A stretch of DNA of 64,000 bases from Rhizobium tropici CIAT 899. Lineage in GTDB: Bacteria; Pseudomonadota; Alphaproteobacteria; Rhizobiales; Rhizobiaceae. Where the stretch lies: NCBI RefSeq assembly GCF_000330885.1, contig NC_020062.1, positions 1,744,374 through 1,808,373 on the forward strand. Direction: 5' to 3'. The translations under genes were made by a program, and so were the position numbers. Of the stretch, positions 17,447 to 26,509 are shown piece after piece; position 1 is the stretch's first letter, and every line of letters starts with the position of its first letter. The notes below the pieces were generated by a model, which was not told the origin of the DNA, ran no database searches, and saw only the letters and a program-made list of their open reading frames with translations.

Positions 17447-18721
17447 ATGAAACGCATCACGTCATTCGGAATTCTGGCTTCCACTGTGCTGGGCTTTGCT
17501 TCGCCGGTGCTTGCCCAGACGGTTTTCGTATCCACCCAGCTTCGCCCGATCGAAGAGGCGACCGTCGTGCGGCAGGACCTGCTGAAGGATGCCGGCAAGG
17601 TGGATTATGTGGTCGAGGAACCGCCGCAGTTCGCCGTACGCATGGAAGCGGAGGCCAAGGCCGGCAAGCACACCGTCAGCCTGATCGGCGCGCTGCACGG
17701 CGAGCTTTCACCACTCGCCGACAAGGATCAGCTCGAACCGCTTGATAATCTCGCTAAGAAGCTCGCTGCCGACGGCATGCCGCAATCGCTCCTCGATCTC
17801 GGCAAGCTCGGCAAATCCATCCAGCAATACATTCCGTGGATGCAAGCAACCTATGTCATGGCCGCCAAGAAGGAAGCCCTGCAATACCTGCCAAAGGGCG
17901 CCGATATCAACGCCATCACCTACGATCAGCTGATCGAGTGGGGCAAGAACATGCAGCAGGCGACGGGCCAGCCGCAAATCGGCTTCCCGGCCGGTCCCAA
18001 GGGCCTGATGGCACGTTACTTCCAAGGCTATTTCTACCCATCCTTCACCGGCGGCGTAGTGCGCACCTTCAAGAACGCCGATGCCGCGGCAGGCTGGGAG
18101 AAACTCAAGGCGCTCTGGACCTATGTAAACCCCAACTCGACCAATTACGACTTCATGCAGGAGCCGCTGGCCGCGGGTGAAGTCATGGTCGCCTGGGACC
18201 ATGTCGCCCGACTGAAGAATGCCATTTCCGCCTCGCCGGACGACTATGTCGTATTCCCGTCTCCGGCCGGCCCCAAGGGCCGCGGATACATGCCCGTTCT
18301 CGCAGGCCTTTCGATCCCGAAGGGTGCCCCGGATGCGGCTGGCGCGACGAAGATCATCGAAACACTGACGACCCAGAAGATCCAGCTGCTCACCGCGTCC
18401 AAGGTCGGCTTCTTCCCGACGCTGAACGTCCAGTTGCCACCGGATCTCGACAAGGGCGTAGCACTTCTCGCCGGCGCCGTTACCAAGACCCAGGCGGCCA
18501 AGGATGCCGTGATCTCGCTTCTTCCAGTCGGCCTCGGCGACAAGGGCGGCGAGTTCAACAAGGTCTATATGGACAGCTTCCAGCTGATCGTGCTGCAAAA
18601 CCAGCCCGTCGGCGACGTGCTGGCCAAGCAGGGCGCCGTCATGGCCAAGCTGATGACCGATACCAAGGCTCCCTGCTGGGCACCGGATGCCAAGAGTGAC
18701 GGCGCCTGCCCGGTTCAATAA
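17447..18721 (+). CDS. Sugar ABC transporter substrate-binding protein (SBP family 1)
   Basis: A 424-residue periplasmic protein with signal peptide MKRITSFGILASTVLGFASP, cleaved after VLA. The fold is that of extracellular sugar-binding proteins (MalE group): LIGALHGELSPLADKDQLEP, LPKGADINAITYDQLIEWGK and AAGEVMVAWDHVARLKNAIS. A strong GGAGGAGAG ribosome site precedes ATG 17447. It follows the LacI gene by 46 bases and feeds the two permeases directly behind. The ligand is probably a small glycoside such as glucosylglycerate or mannosylglycerate, inferred from the hydrolase at the operon end. Confidence 0.85.
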   Translation: MKRITSFGILASTVLGFASPVLAQTVFVSTQLRPIEEATVVRQDLLKDAGKVDYVVEEPPQFAVRMEAEAKAGKHTVSLIGALHGELSPLADKDQLEPLDNLAKKLAADGMPQSLLDLGKLGKSIQQYIPWMQATYVMAAKKEALQYLPKGADINAITYDQLIEWGKNMQQATGQPQIGFPAGPKGLMARYFQGYFYPSFTGGVVRTFKNADAAAGWEKLKALWTYVNPNSTNYDFMQEPLAAGEVMVAWDHVARLKNAISASPDDYVVFPSPAGPKGRGYMPVLAGLSIPKGAPDAAGATKIIETLTTQKIQLLTASKVGFFPTLNVQLPPDLDKGVALLAGAVTKTQAAKDAVISLLPVGLGDKGGEFNKVYMDSFQLIVLQNQPVGDVLAKQGAVMAKLMTDTKAPCWAPDAKSDGACPVQ

Positions 18722-18793
18722 TCCTCCCTGGAGTGCCTGGGCGCGAATGCCCGGACATTCTTTCTGCAACCCTGCTTTTCGAGGCGGGAGTCC

Positions 18794-19645
18794 ATGACCC
18801 AAAACCGACCCTGGATCCCCTATCTGCTGATCCTGCCATCCGTCGTTTTCCTCGGCCTGCTTTTCATCGTGCCGCTGGTGCAGACGATCTGGCTGGCGGT
18901 CTCGGATGACGGCGCGCCGTCGCCTGCAAACATGCAGCGCATGGTGACGGACATCAATTTCATGCAATCGGTGCGCAACACGTTCCTGCTGACGATCGTG
19001 GTCGTACCGGTCCAGATCGCCATCGCGCTCGCCATGGGCACAATGGTCGCCAAGATCGGCCGCGGGCGGGAGACGATTCTGTGGATTTGGACGATCCCGC
19101 TCGGCATTTCGGATCTCGCCGCCGGCCTCGTCTGGCTGTCGATCCTTCAGAATACCGGTTATTTCAACTCGCTGCTCTTCAGCCTCGGCGTGATCAGCCG
19201 CCAGGCGAGTTGGCTCTCCTACCAGACGCCGGTTGCGCTTTTCATCGCCATCGCGGTGGCGGAGATCTGGCGCGGCACGGCGATCGTCATGGTCATCATC
19301 GTCGCCGGCCTCAACCAGGTGCCGAAGGAGTTCAAGGAAGCCGCCGAAATCTTCGGGGCCGGTCCCTGGACGCGCTTCTGGAAAATAACGCTGCCGTTGA
19401 TCCGCCCGGCGCTGCAATCGGCCCTCATCCTGCGCACCGTGCTCGCCTTCGAGGTGTTCGCAGTCGTATATGCGCTGGGCGGCCGTAATTTTCCGGTTCT
19501 CGTGGGCGAAGCCTATAACTGGCAGAACCAGAACCAGAATTACAGCGTCGCGGCCGCCTATGCGGTTCTGATCATGGTCATCTCGCTCGCCGCAACCCTC
19601 GTCTATCTCAAGGCCTTCAAGGTCGACCCGGAGCGCCTGCCATGA
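18794..19645 (+). CDS. Sugar ABC transporter permease (MalF/UgpA-like)
   Basis: A 283-residue permease with about six membrane helices. The first is IPYLLILPSVVFLGLLFIV and the EAA loop is EFKEAAEIFGAGPWTRFWKI. The family is carbohydrate-uptake-1. GGGAG precedes ATG 18794. It overlaps the second permease gene by ATGA, so translation is coupled. Confidence 0.9.
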   Translation: MTQNRPWIPYLLILPSVVFLGLLFIVPLVQTIWLAVSDDGAPSPANMQRMVTDINFMQSVRNTFLLTIVVVPVQIAIALAMGTMVAKIGRGRETILWIWTIPLGISDLAAGLVWLSILQNTGYFNSLLFSLGVISRQASWLSYQTPVALFIAIAVAEIWRGTAIVMVIIVAGLNQVPKEFKEAAEIFGAGPWTRFWKITLPLIRPALQSALILRTVLAFEVFAVVYALGGRNFPVLVGEAYNWQNQNQNYSVAAAYAVLIMVISLAATLVYLKAFKVDPERLP

Positions 19646-20502
19646 GCACACAAGCCATCAGTTCCGAAGCAGCCGCCACCGCCAATCCCGCAAGCTTCGT
19701 TTCATCGCGCCGCTGGTTGCTCTGGAGCGGTATCGCCGCGCTTTGCGCCTGGGTTCTGGTGCCGATCTATCTCGTGGCGCTAGGCGCATTCGGCGGGCGA
19801 CAGGGCGTCTACATCTGGCCGAAGACCGGCCTGCCGACCGGCATCTCGCTCGAACCCTTCATCCTCTTCCTGCAGACGGAAGGGGTCGTCCGCTCCTTCC
19901 TCAATTCGCTGGGCGCCGCAGGCATCACGGTCGCCCTCTCCATCCTGCTCGGGGCGCCCGCGGGCTATGCGCTCGCCCGCTACAATTTTCCGGGCAAGGA
20001 CAGCTACCGGCTGCTGGTCCTGCTGACGCGTGCCTTCCCGCTGGCGATCCTGGCGCTGCCGCTCACCGTCTCCTTCATCCGGCTCGGCCTTTACGATACG
20101 ATCGTCGGCGTCGGCCTGATCCATACGGTCCTGGCGCTCCCCTTCGCTGCTCTGGTGACCCAGGGCATTTTCCTCGGCGTCCCGAAAGAGCTGGAAGAAG
20201 CCGCATGGGTTTTCGGCTGCACCCGCATCCAGGCCTTTTTCAAGGTCGTGGCGCCGCTCGCCTTGCCGGGCATCGTCGCAACGGCCGTCTTTGCGTTCGT
20301 CATCTCGTGGAACGAAGTCTTCGCCGCCTCGGTGCTGACGGTGCGCAACCGCACACTGACGGCCTATCTGCTGACAGTGCTTTCTGAAAGCCCGATGCAT
20401 TACCGCTTCGCCGGCGGCCTGATGCTCATCCTTCCCTCGGTTGTCTTCATCTTCGCGGTCAGGCGCTACCTTTTCGCGATCTGGGGCATTTCCTCCAAAT
20501 AA
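19642..20502 (+). CDS. Sugar ABC transporter permease (MalG/UgpE-like)
   Basis: A 286-residue permease. The first helix is LLWSGIAALCAWVLVPIYLV, and the EAA motif ELEEAAWVFGCTRIQAFFKV lies in the second half, followed by a last helix near FAGGLMLILPSVVFIFAV. It completes the membrane part of the importer with the gene at 18794. The N-terminus (SSEAAATANPASFVSSRR) is longer and more polar than in typical MalG. Confidence 0.9.
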   Translation: MSTQAISSEAAATANPASFVSSRRWLLWSGIAALCAWVLVPIYLVALGAFGGRQGVYIWPKTGLPTGISLEPFILFLQTEGVVRSFLNSLGAAGITVALSILLGAPAGYALARYNFPGKDSYRLLVLLTRAFPLAILALPLTVSFIRLGLYDTIVGVGLIHTVLALPFAALVTQGIFLGVPKELEEAAWVFGCTRIQAFFKVVAPLALPGIVATAVFAFVISWNEVFAASVLTVRNRTLTAYLLTVLSESPMHYRFAGGLMLILPSVVFIFAVRRYLFAIWGISSK

Positions 20503-20515
20503 CGGGACCAATTCC

Positions 20516-21574
20516 ATGGCCAATATTGTCATCGACCGTGTCCGCAAGAGTTTCGGGGCATTCCAGGCCCTGAAAGAGGTCTCGCTGACGATCAACGACG
20601 GTGAATTCGTCTCGCTTCTCGGCCCGTCCGGCTGCGGCAAGACCACGCTCCTGCGCATCATCGCCGGTCTCGAAACCGCATCCGGCGGCGATGTCCGCAT
20701 CGGCGACAAGTCGGTCCTCGGGCTCGCTCCCAGGGATCGCGGGCTCGCGATGGTCTTCCAAAACTACGCGGTCTTCCCGCATATGACGGTGTACGAAAAC
20801 GTCGCCTTCGGGCTACGCATGCAGAAGGCAGACGAGGCGCGCATCAAGGCGCAGGTCGAAAAGGCCGCCGGCCTGCTGCATATCGAACAGTATCTCGACC
20901 GTTATCCGAACAAGCTTTCGGGCGGCCAGCGCCAGCGCGTCGCCGTTGCCCGCGCGCTTGCCGTCGAGCCCAAGGTACTCCTCATGGACGAACCGCTCTC
21001 CAACCTCGATGCGCTGCTTCGCCTCGAAATGCGCACCGAACTCAAGACGGTGCTGCAATCGGCCGGCACGACGACGATCTACGTCACGCATGACCAGACG
21101 GAGGCGATGGGCCTTTCCGACCGCATCGCCGTCATGCACGGAGGGATCGTCGAGCAGGTCGGTTCTCCGGTCGATGTCTACAATCATCCCGCAACGCGCT
21201 TCGTCGGTGGGTTCATCGGCAATCCGCCGATGAACTTCATCAAGGTACCCGTCCTGAACGGCCAGGTCTCTGCCGGTATCGAGCAACTGAATGCACCGCA
21301 GGAAGCCGGCAGGGAGATCATCCTCGGCCTGCGCGGCGAGGCGGTCGAGCTTGCGGGCCTGCCGGAGGGCCTCGAAATGAAAGTGCGGGTCGCCGAACCG
21401 ATGGGCTCGCACCTGCTCCTGACCGGCTCGATCCACGATCAGCCCGTGCGCGTCATTCTGCCTGCCTCCGAAACCGTTGGGAGCGGCGATACGATCGGCC
21501 TGAAGCTCGATCGCAAGCGCATCACCTGGCTTTCGCCCGAAAGCGGCCAATCCTTTCCGGCCGTGATGGCCTAG
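20516..21574 (+). CDS. Sugar ABC transporter ATPase (MalK/UgpC-like)
   Basis: A 352-residue ATPase. Walker A is GPSGCGKTT near residue 38, the Q-loop is AMVFQNYAVFPHMTVYENVA, the signature is LSGGQRQRVAVARAL, Walker B is VLLMDEPLSNLDA, and a C-terminal TOBE regulatory domain follows (IILGLRGEAVEL, MGSHLLLTGSI). ATG at 20516 (MANIVIDRVRKSFG) is chosen; an upstream ATG at 20441 lies inside the permease gene and gives a non-family N-terminus. It energises the importer encoded at 17447-20502. Confidence 0.9.
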   Translation: MANIVIDRVRKSFGAFQALKEVSLTINDGEFVSLLGPSGCGKTTLLRIIAGLETASGGDVRIGDKSVLGLAPRDRGLAMVFQNYAVFPHMTVYENVAFGLRMQKADEARIKAQVEKAAGLLHIEQYLDRYPNKLSGGQRQRVAVARALAVEPKVLLMDEPLSNLDALLRLEMRTELKTVLQSAGTTTIYVTHDQTEAMGLSDRIAVMHGGIVEQVGSPVDVYNHPATRFVGGFIGNPPMNFIKVPVLNGQVSAGIEQLNAPQEAGREIILGLRGEAVELAGLPEGLEMKVRVAEPMGSHLLLTGSIHDQPVRVILPASETVGSGDTIGLKLDRKRITWLSPESGQSFPAVMA

Positions 21575-21605
21575 GGGCGTCCCACCCCAATACCGGAGTA
21601 CCGAC

Positions 21606-22856
21606 ATGAACCTGCATATCGATCAAGCCAAGCGTATTCTCGTCGCCAACGACCGCGGCGGCTATACGGTGCCGACGGACCGGCTCTATCCCTTCCAGTG
21701 GAACTGGGATTCCGCCTTCGTCGCCATGGGCTTCGCGCTCTACGATACGGACCGCGCCTATCGCGAACTGGAGCGGTTGATCGAGGGCCAGTGGGCGGAC
21801 GGAATGATCCCGCATATCGTCTTCCACCAGCCGAGCGATACCTATTTTCCAGGCCCGAGCGTCTGGCGTACCCGCCATACGATCCCGACCTCCGGCATCA
21901 CCCAGCCGCCCGTTTTCGCCATCGCGCTCCGCAAGCTGCACGAAGCCTCCGGGGACAAGACCCGCACCCTGCCGCTCTATGAGGCGGCCCTGAAATGGCA
22001 TCGCTGGTGGTATGCGGCTCGCGACCGTGAAGGGACCGGCCTCGTTGCCCTGCTTCATCCCTGGGAAAGCGGCAGCGACAATTCTCCCGCATGGGACGTC
22101 GCGCTCGCACGCGTTCCCACCACCACCGACACGCCGGTCGTACGCAAGGATACCGGCCACGTGAACGCTTTGATGCGTCCCCGCAACGAGGACTATCAGC
22201 GCTTCATCCACCTGGTTGATACCTATGCCGCCTGCGGCTGGGAGCCCGCCAGACAGTGGGCGAAGGCCCCCTTCAAGGTCGCCGAGATCCAGACCACCGC
22301 GATCCTGCTCAAGGCCGGCGAAGACCTCGAAGCGCTCGCCCGCGAATTCGGCCGCCTGGAAGACGCGTCCGAGATCGCCGCGCTCAATGAAAAAACTCGT
22401 AACGCGATCCTCGCCCAGTGGCGACCCGATCTATCGCGTTTCGTATCACGCGATCTCGTTTCGGGCTGGGATATCGAGGCACCGACACAGGCGGGCTTCA
22501 TCCCGCTTCTGTCGCTCGATCTCGACCAGGCGGTCGTCGGCGCTCTCGTCGATGAAATGAAGGCATGGTCCAAGGGGATGAAAGTCGCCTTCCCGACAGT
22601 AAAGCCCGGCATCGCCAGCTGGGAGCCGAAACGCTACTGGCGCGGCCCGGCCTGGGCGATCATCAACTGGCTGCTGATCGACGGCCTGAAGCGCAATGGC
22701 CGCGTCGACGATGCCGAGAAGCTGCGCAAGTCGACCATCATGGCGATCGAGGCGGAGGGTTTTGCCGAATATTTCGACCCGGTCACCGGGGAAGGCTGCG
22801 GCGGCCTTGGCTTCTCCTGGACGGCTGCAGCTTATATGTGGCTCGCCGCGTCGTAA
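21606..22856 (+). CDS. GH63-like glycoside hydrolase, probable glucosylglycerate/mannosylglycerate hydrolase
   Basis: A 416-residue cytoplasmic (alpha/alpha)6-barrel hydrolase resembling the mannosylglycerate/glucosylglycerate hydrolase branch of GH63. Supporting segments are YPFQWNWDSAFVAMGF near residue 30, GQWADGMIPHIVFHQ, IPTSGITQPPVFA, LHPWESGSDNSPAWD, KRYWRGPAWAIINWLL and a final GCGGLGFSWTAAAYMWLA. Family members release glucose or mannose from glycerate glycosides used as compatible solutes. There is no signal peptide, so the substrate must be imported, which fits the ABC system just upstream. GGAG precedes ATG 21606. The exact glycoside is inference. Confidence 0.75.
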   Translation: MNLHIDQAKRILVANDRGGYTVPTDRLYPFQWNWDSAFVAMGFALYDTDRAYRELERLIEGQWADGMIPHIVFHQPSDTYFPGPSVWRTRHTIPTSGITQPPVFAIALRKLHEASGDKTRTLPLYEAALKWHRWWYAARDREGTGLVALLHPWESGSDNSPAWDVALARVPTTTDTPVVRKDTGHVNALMRPRNEDYQRFIHLVDTYAACGWEPARQWAKAPFKVAEIQTTAILLKAGEDLEALAREFGRLEDASEIAALNEKTRNAILAQWRPDLSRFVSRDLVSGWDIEAPTQAGFIPLLSLDLDQAVVGALVDEMKAWSKGMKVAFPTVKPGIASWEPKRYWRGPAWAIINWLLIDGLKRNGRVDDAEKLRKSTIMAIEAEGFAEYFDPVTGEGCGGLGFSWTAAAYMWLAAS

Positions 22857-22946
22857 ATTTAGGTGCCGGTCGCGCCACGCATAAATCTTAGATTGTGCGA
22901 GCAAATCAAGGCAGTAGATGCAGAGACACTCGCCGGTAAACTGAGC

Positions 22947-23846
22947 TCAAGCCACCACCGGCAAACTTGGCGAAGCCCGCAAGCGGGCTATGTCGCGCGC
23001 CGGCGGTTCTCCAAAGTGGCGGCGATACTCGCGAGTGAACTGCGACGGGCTTTCGTAACCCACGCGGAAGGCGGCGGTCGTGGCGTCGATGTCCTGGACC
23101 AGCATCAGGCTGCGCGCGTCCTGGAGCCGCAGTTGCTTCTGGAATTGCAGCGGCGTCATCGCCGTCACGGCGCGAAAATGCTCGTGCAGGCTCGACGGGC
23201 TCATGCCAACTTCCGTGGCAAGCCGCTCGATGCTGAACGGTTCCCGGAAGTTCTGCCCGATCCACGCAATGGCGCGGCCGATTTGGGCCACCCGTCCCTG
23301 GCTGGAGGTGATCTGGCGCATCCTCGCACCGTCCGGGCCGGCGAGCAGGCGATAGAGAATTTCCTGCTCAGTAAGCGGTCCGAGTATCGGCAACGCTGCC
23401 GGATCGTCGAGCAGAAGCAGCAGGCGCAGCACCGCATCGAGCAGACTGGCGCTGGCGTCGGACACCGTCTTGCCTATGGGCCGAGCGGGCGCTCCCGGTG
23501 GCGGCGACACCTGCAACGCCAATTGTCCCAACATGACCGGATCGAAATCGAGGTACAGGCATAGATTGGGCTTGTCAGGCGTCGCCTCGACCACCTGGCC
23601 CGTGACCGGTAGGTCGTAAGTCACGACCCCGTAACGGCCCGGTGCATATCTGAACACGCGGTCGCCCAGCGTAACCTCCTTTTGCCCTTGGGCGACAAGG
23701 CATAGTTGCGGCCGGTATACGTTCGGCATCGGCATCGTCACCGTGGAGGATCGAGCAAGCGTCACACGTTCGAGTGAGGTGGCGTGGAAGCCATCCTTCG
23801 AGGCGTGCCGAGCAATTATCGCAGAGATTTCGGTCAGTATTTCCAT
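22947..23846 (-). CDS. AraC-family regulator with N-terminal AraC_N domain
   Basis: A regulator of about 299 residues. The N-terminal part is the AraC-type cupin domain found in regulators of small-molecule reductases (ATSLERVTLARSSTVTMPMP, LCLVAQGQKEVTLGDRVFRY). The C-terminal part has two helix-turn-helix motifs: FSIERLATEVGMSPSSLHEH and AAFRVGYESPSQFTREYRRH. The start is placed at ATG 23846 (MEILTEISAIIARHA); ATG 23858 and an upstream reading to 23930 are possible but no ribosome site decides. It is divergent from the aldo/keto reductase gene, which it probably activates. Confidence 0.85.
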   Translation of the reverse strand: MEILTEISAIIARHASKDGFHATSLERVTLARSSTVTMPMPNVYRPQLCLVAQGQKEVTLGDRVFRYAPGRYGVVTYDLPVTGQVVEATPDKPNLCLYLDFDPVMLGQLALQVSPPPGAPARPIGKTVSDASASLLDAVLRLLLLLDDPAALPILGPLTEQEILYRLLAGPDGARMRQITSSQGRVAQIGRAIAWIGQNFREPFSIERLATEVGMSPSSLHEHFRAVTAMTPLQFQKQLRLQDARSLMLVQDIDATTAAFRVGYESPSQFTREYRRHFGEPPARDIARLRASPSLPVVA

Positions 23847-24020
23847 GAAGCGGACCATCGCACGCGTGCGGGAGAGCAGCAAGGCGGATCGGCGCGGCTT
23901 CTGGAGGATTGGGCAGTAAATGCGGCGCATCGGGCTAACGGTTCAGCATCGCCACCCATCATAGTGTCTGCAGCGCCTGAGTCACAGCGAACCTGGCTGC
24001 GGAACAAGTATGGAGCAAAC

Positions 24021-24973
24021 ATGACAATCGATAATCGGAAGACCCCACGGTCGCACTGGGCACCTGGGCCTGGGGCGACAACGGCGAGGCTGGCGACGGC
24101 TACTTCGGCAGCCGTCTCACGCAGGTTGGCCTGGAAGAGGTCGCGGAAAAGGCGCATGCGGCCGGCTTTACCCTGTGGGATACTGCCATGGTATACGGCA
24201 TGGGCCGTTCAGAGACCATGCTCGGGAAGATACTGGAGCGCTACGCTCGCAGCGACTACCAGCTCTCCACGAAGTTCACCCCGCAAGCGGCAGGGACCAG
24301 TGATGATCCGGTGGCGGACATGCTGGAACAGAGCCTGTCGCGCCTCGGCACCGACTACATCGACCTCTACTGGATTCACAATCCGGCCGATGTGGCGCGG
24401 TGGACTCCGCGCCTGATACCGTTGCTGAAGAGTGGAAAGGTCAAACATGTCGGCGTTTCGAATCACAACCTGAGCGAAATCGAACTCGCCAACCGGATCC
24501 TCGGGGAAGCCGGATTCCAGGTCGATGCCATTCAGAACCACTACAGTCTCCTCTACCGCAGCTCCGAGCAAGCTGGCATTCTGAATTACTGCCGCAACCG
24601 AGGTATCCCGTTCTTCGCCTATATGGTGCTCGAACAGGGCGCCCTGACCGGCAAGTACAGTTCGGACAATCCGCTGCCGGAAGGCACCAATCGGGCGCAG
24701 GCTTACAATGGCATGCTGCCTCGGCTGAAGCCTCTGACGGACAAGCTCGCCTCGATCGGAGAGAAGCAAAGTGCGGCAGCGCCCGATGTCGCGACGGCAT
24801 GGGCCATCGCCAAGGGCACGACACCCATCATCGGCGTCACCAAACCCCATCATGTCGATGGTCTGGTCCGAGCCGGCAGCATCACCCTTACCGGCGCCGA
24901 CATCGCAGAGCTGGAGGCCCTCGCGGACGCCACTGACGTGAGCACCCGCGGCTGGTGGGAAAAAGAGATGTAG
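24021..24973 (+). pseudogene. Aldo/keto reductase with a frameshift near its start
   Basis: The main frame (from about 24047) encodes a normal aldo/keto reductase. Catalytic Asp and Tyr are in FTLWDTAMVYGMGRSE, the Lys in LSTKFTP and the His in DLYWIHNP; the body ends in RGWWEKEM. The only good start, ATG 24021 with GGAG six bases upstream, is in another frame and begins MTIDNRKT. The frames join perfectly if the CCCC at 24044-24047 had five C residues: MTIDNRKT-P-TVALGTWAWG. The main frame has a TAA just before it and no ATG until 24188, which would remove the first strand and the catalytic Asp. It is either a real one-base deletion or a sequencing error in a C run. Confidence 0.75.
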
Positions 24974-24979
24974 AGCTGA

Positions 24980-25011
24980 AGCGGCCGCTGTCCGAAGATT
25001 TCGGAGCCGCT
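24980..25011. repeat. Hairpin between convergent AKR and MFS genes
   Basis: CCGAA (24992-24996) and TTCGG (25000-25004) around GAT are flanked by AGCGG (24980-24984) and CCGCT (25007-25011). The structure lies in the 119-base gap between convergent genes. It may act as a shared 3' structure, though no T-tract follows. Confidence 0.4.
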
Positions 25012-25092
25012 CCGAAGGCGCTCCTCGCTCGCACGGAAGAGGCCGTGGTGCGAGCGGCCCAGATAGGCCGCTGCAATCGGTGGCTGCAGGAT

Positions 25093-26316
25093 CTATTCGG
25101 CTGCCACCACATGCCTGCTTTTCAGCACTGCGATCGAAAGGAGAAGCACGATGGCCGAGCAGATAGCGATGACGACCACCATCGGTCTCGCCGTACCGTC
25201 CATAAACATACCGCCGATGCCAACCACCAGCGCCGATGTCATGAACTGGACCGTCCCCATCATCGCCGAGGCCGTGCCAGCGATGCGGCCATGGTGTTCA
25301 AGCGCCAGTACCGCCGCATTCGGCACGATCATTCCAAGGAAGGCGTAGCCCGCAAACAGGAAGGCCGCCATAATGTCGAGGCGATCGACGCCACCGACCA
25401 TCACGACAGCCAGCGCCAACATCGTCAGCGCATAACCCGAAACCGCACCGCGAATGACCTTGCGCAAACCGATCCGGCGGGCAAGCCAGCCGTTCATCTG
25501 CGACATGCCGATGAAGCCAACGGCATTCACCGAAAACACGACGCTGTAAAAGCTCGGAGAAAGCCCGTAATGGCCGATGAGTACGAAGGAGGAGTTGGCG
25601 ACATAGATCATGTAGCTCGACATGCCGAAGGAGGCCATCAGCACCAGACCGAGATAGTACGGGTCCTTAAGGAGTGTTCCATAGGCCTTCAATGCCCCGC
25701 CGAGGCTGCTTTCACTGCGCGCCGCAACCGGCCGGGTTTCCTCAAGGAAAAAGCGGCCCGCGACGAAGCCGACAACGCCGGCGAAGACCATGACCCAAAA
25801 GATCAGTCGCCAGTTTCCGAACATTGTCACGATGCTGCCCGCGAGCGGCGCCAGAATGGGTGAGATGCTGAAGACCAGCATAAGCCGCGACATCAGTTGC
25901 GCGGCGGCGGCCCCCGTATGCAGGTCGCGCACGATGGCGCGGGCAATCACGACGCCGGCACAGGCGCCTGTGCCCTGAATGAAACGGAAGGCGACCAGCC
26001 AGCTAATATCGTTGGAGAGCGCGCAACCGATTGCGCCGATGATATAGAGCACCAGACCGACATACAGAGGCCGCTTGCGGCCAAACATATCCGACAATGG
26101 ACCATAGACAATCTGCGACACGGCCATGGCGGCGAAGAAGGAGATCAGGCTTGCCTGAACTGCATGGGTGTCAGCGTGAAGATCCAGACTGATCGTCGGC
26201 AACGCGGGTAGATACATGTCGAGGGCAAAGAGACCCACGGCTGAGAGAATGCCAAGGACGATGGCATGGTGGGAGCCGCCGGCCCCGAGGGATGAAACGG
26301 AATCCTTGCTCTGCAC
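25093..26316 (-). CDS. Bcr/CflA-type multidrug MFS exporter
   Basis: A 407-residue major facilitator with about twelve membrane helices, of the Bcr/CflA drug/proton antiporter group. The first helix contains VGLFALDMYLPALPTISLDL, a hallmark of this group; motif A is YGPLSDMFGRKRPL and the fourth helix region has GTGACAGVVIARAIVRDLH. Members export bicyclomycin, chloramphenicol and similar compounds. It is divergent from the TetR gene at 26510, with an inverted repeat between them, so it is probably repressed by that regulator. Confidence 0.9.
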   Translation of the reverse strand: MQSKDSVSSLGAGGSHHAIVLGILSAVGLFALDMYLPALPTISLDLHADTHAVQASLISFFAAMAVSQIVYGPLSDMFGRKRPLYVGLVLYIIGAIGCALSNDISWLVAFRFIQGTGACAGVVIARAIVRDLHTGAAAAQLMSRLMLVFSISPILAPLAGSIVTMFGNWRLIFWVMVFAGVVGFVAGRFFLEETRPVAARSESSLGGALKAYGTLLKDPYYLGLVLMASFGMSSYMIYVANSSFVLIGHYGLSPSFYSVVFSVNAVGFIGMSQMNGWLARRIGLRKVIRGAVSGYALTMLALAVVMVGGVDRLDIMAAFLFAGYAFLGMIVPNAAVLALEHHGRIAGTASAMMGTVQFMTSALVVGIGGMFMDGTARPMVVVIAICSAIVLLLSIAVLKSRHVVAAE

Positions 26317-26465
26317 GGAAGAAACCTTTCCCGCACACCATTCCCCGGACGAAACAAAGTCTCATACAAAAAGCATGTGACGGGGATTGAGTGGGCGATT
26401 ATAGATGGGACAGCGGAAAGACGGAGATGGTTCCAACGCATGGCCCGTCATTCCTGTAAAATATT

Positions 26466-26483
26466 TTGGACAGTATTGTCCAA
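26466..26483. promoter_or_regulatory. Inverted repeat, likely TetR operator
   Basis: TTGGACA (26466-26472) and TGTCCAA (26477-26483) form perfect seven-base arms around GTAT. The site lies between the divergent exporter and TetR genes, 27 bases before the TetR start, where it can control both promoters. Confidence 0.65.
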
Positions 26484-26509
26484 TTGGTCAAGTCCTATAT
26501 GATGGTGTC

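Noticed and set aside
24188..24973. Aldo/keto reductase as an intact gene starting at ATG 24188
   Set aside because: This start would remove the first barrel strand and the catalytic Asp in WDTAMVYG, and it has no ribosome site, while conserved sequence continues upstream in frame.
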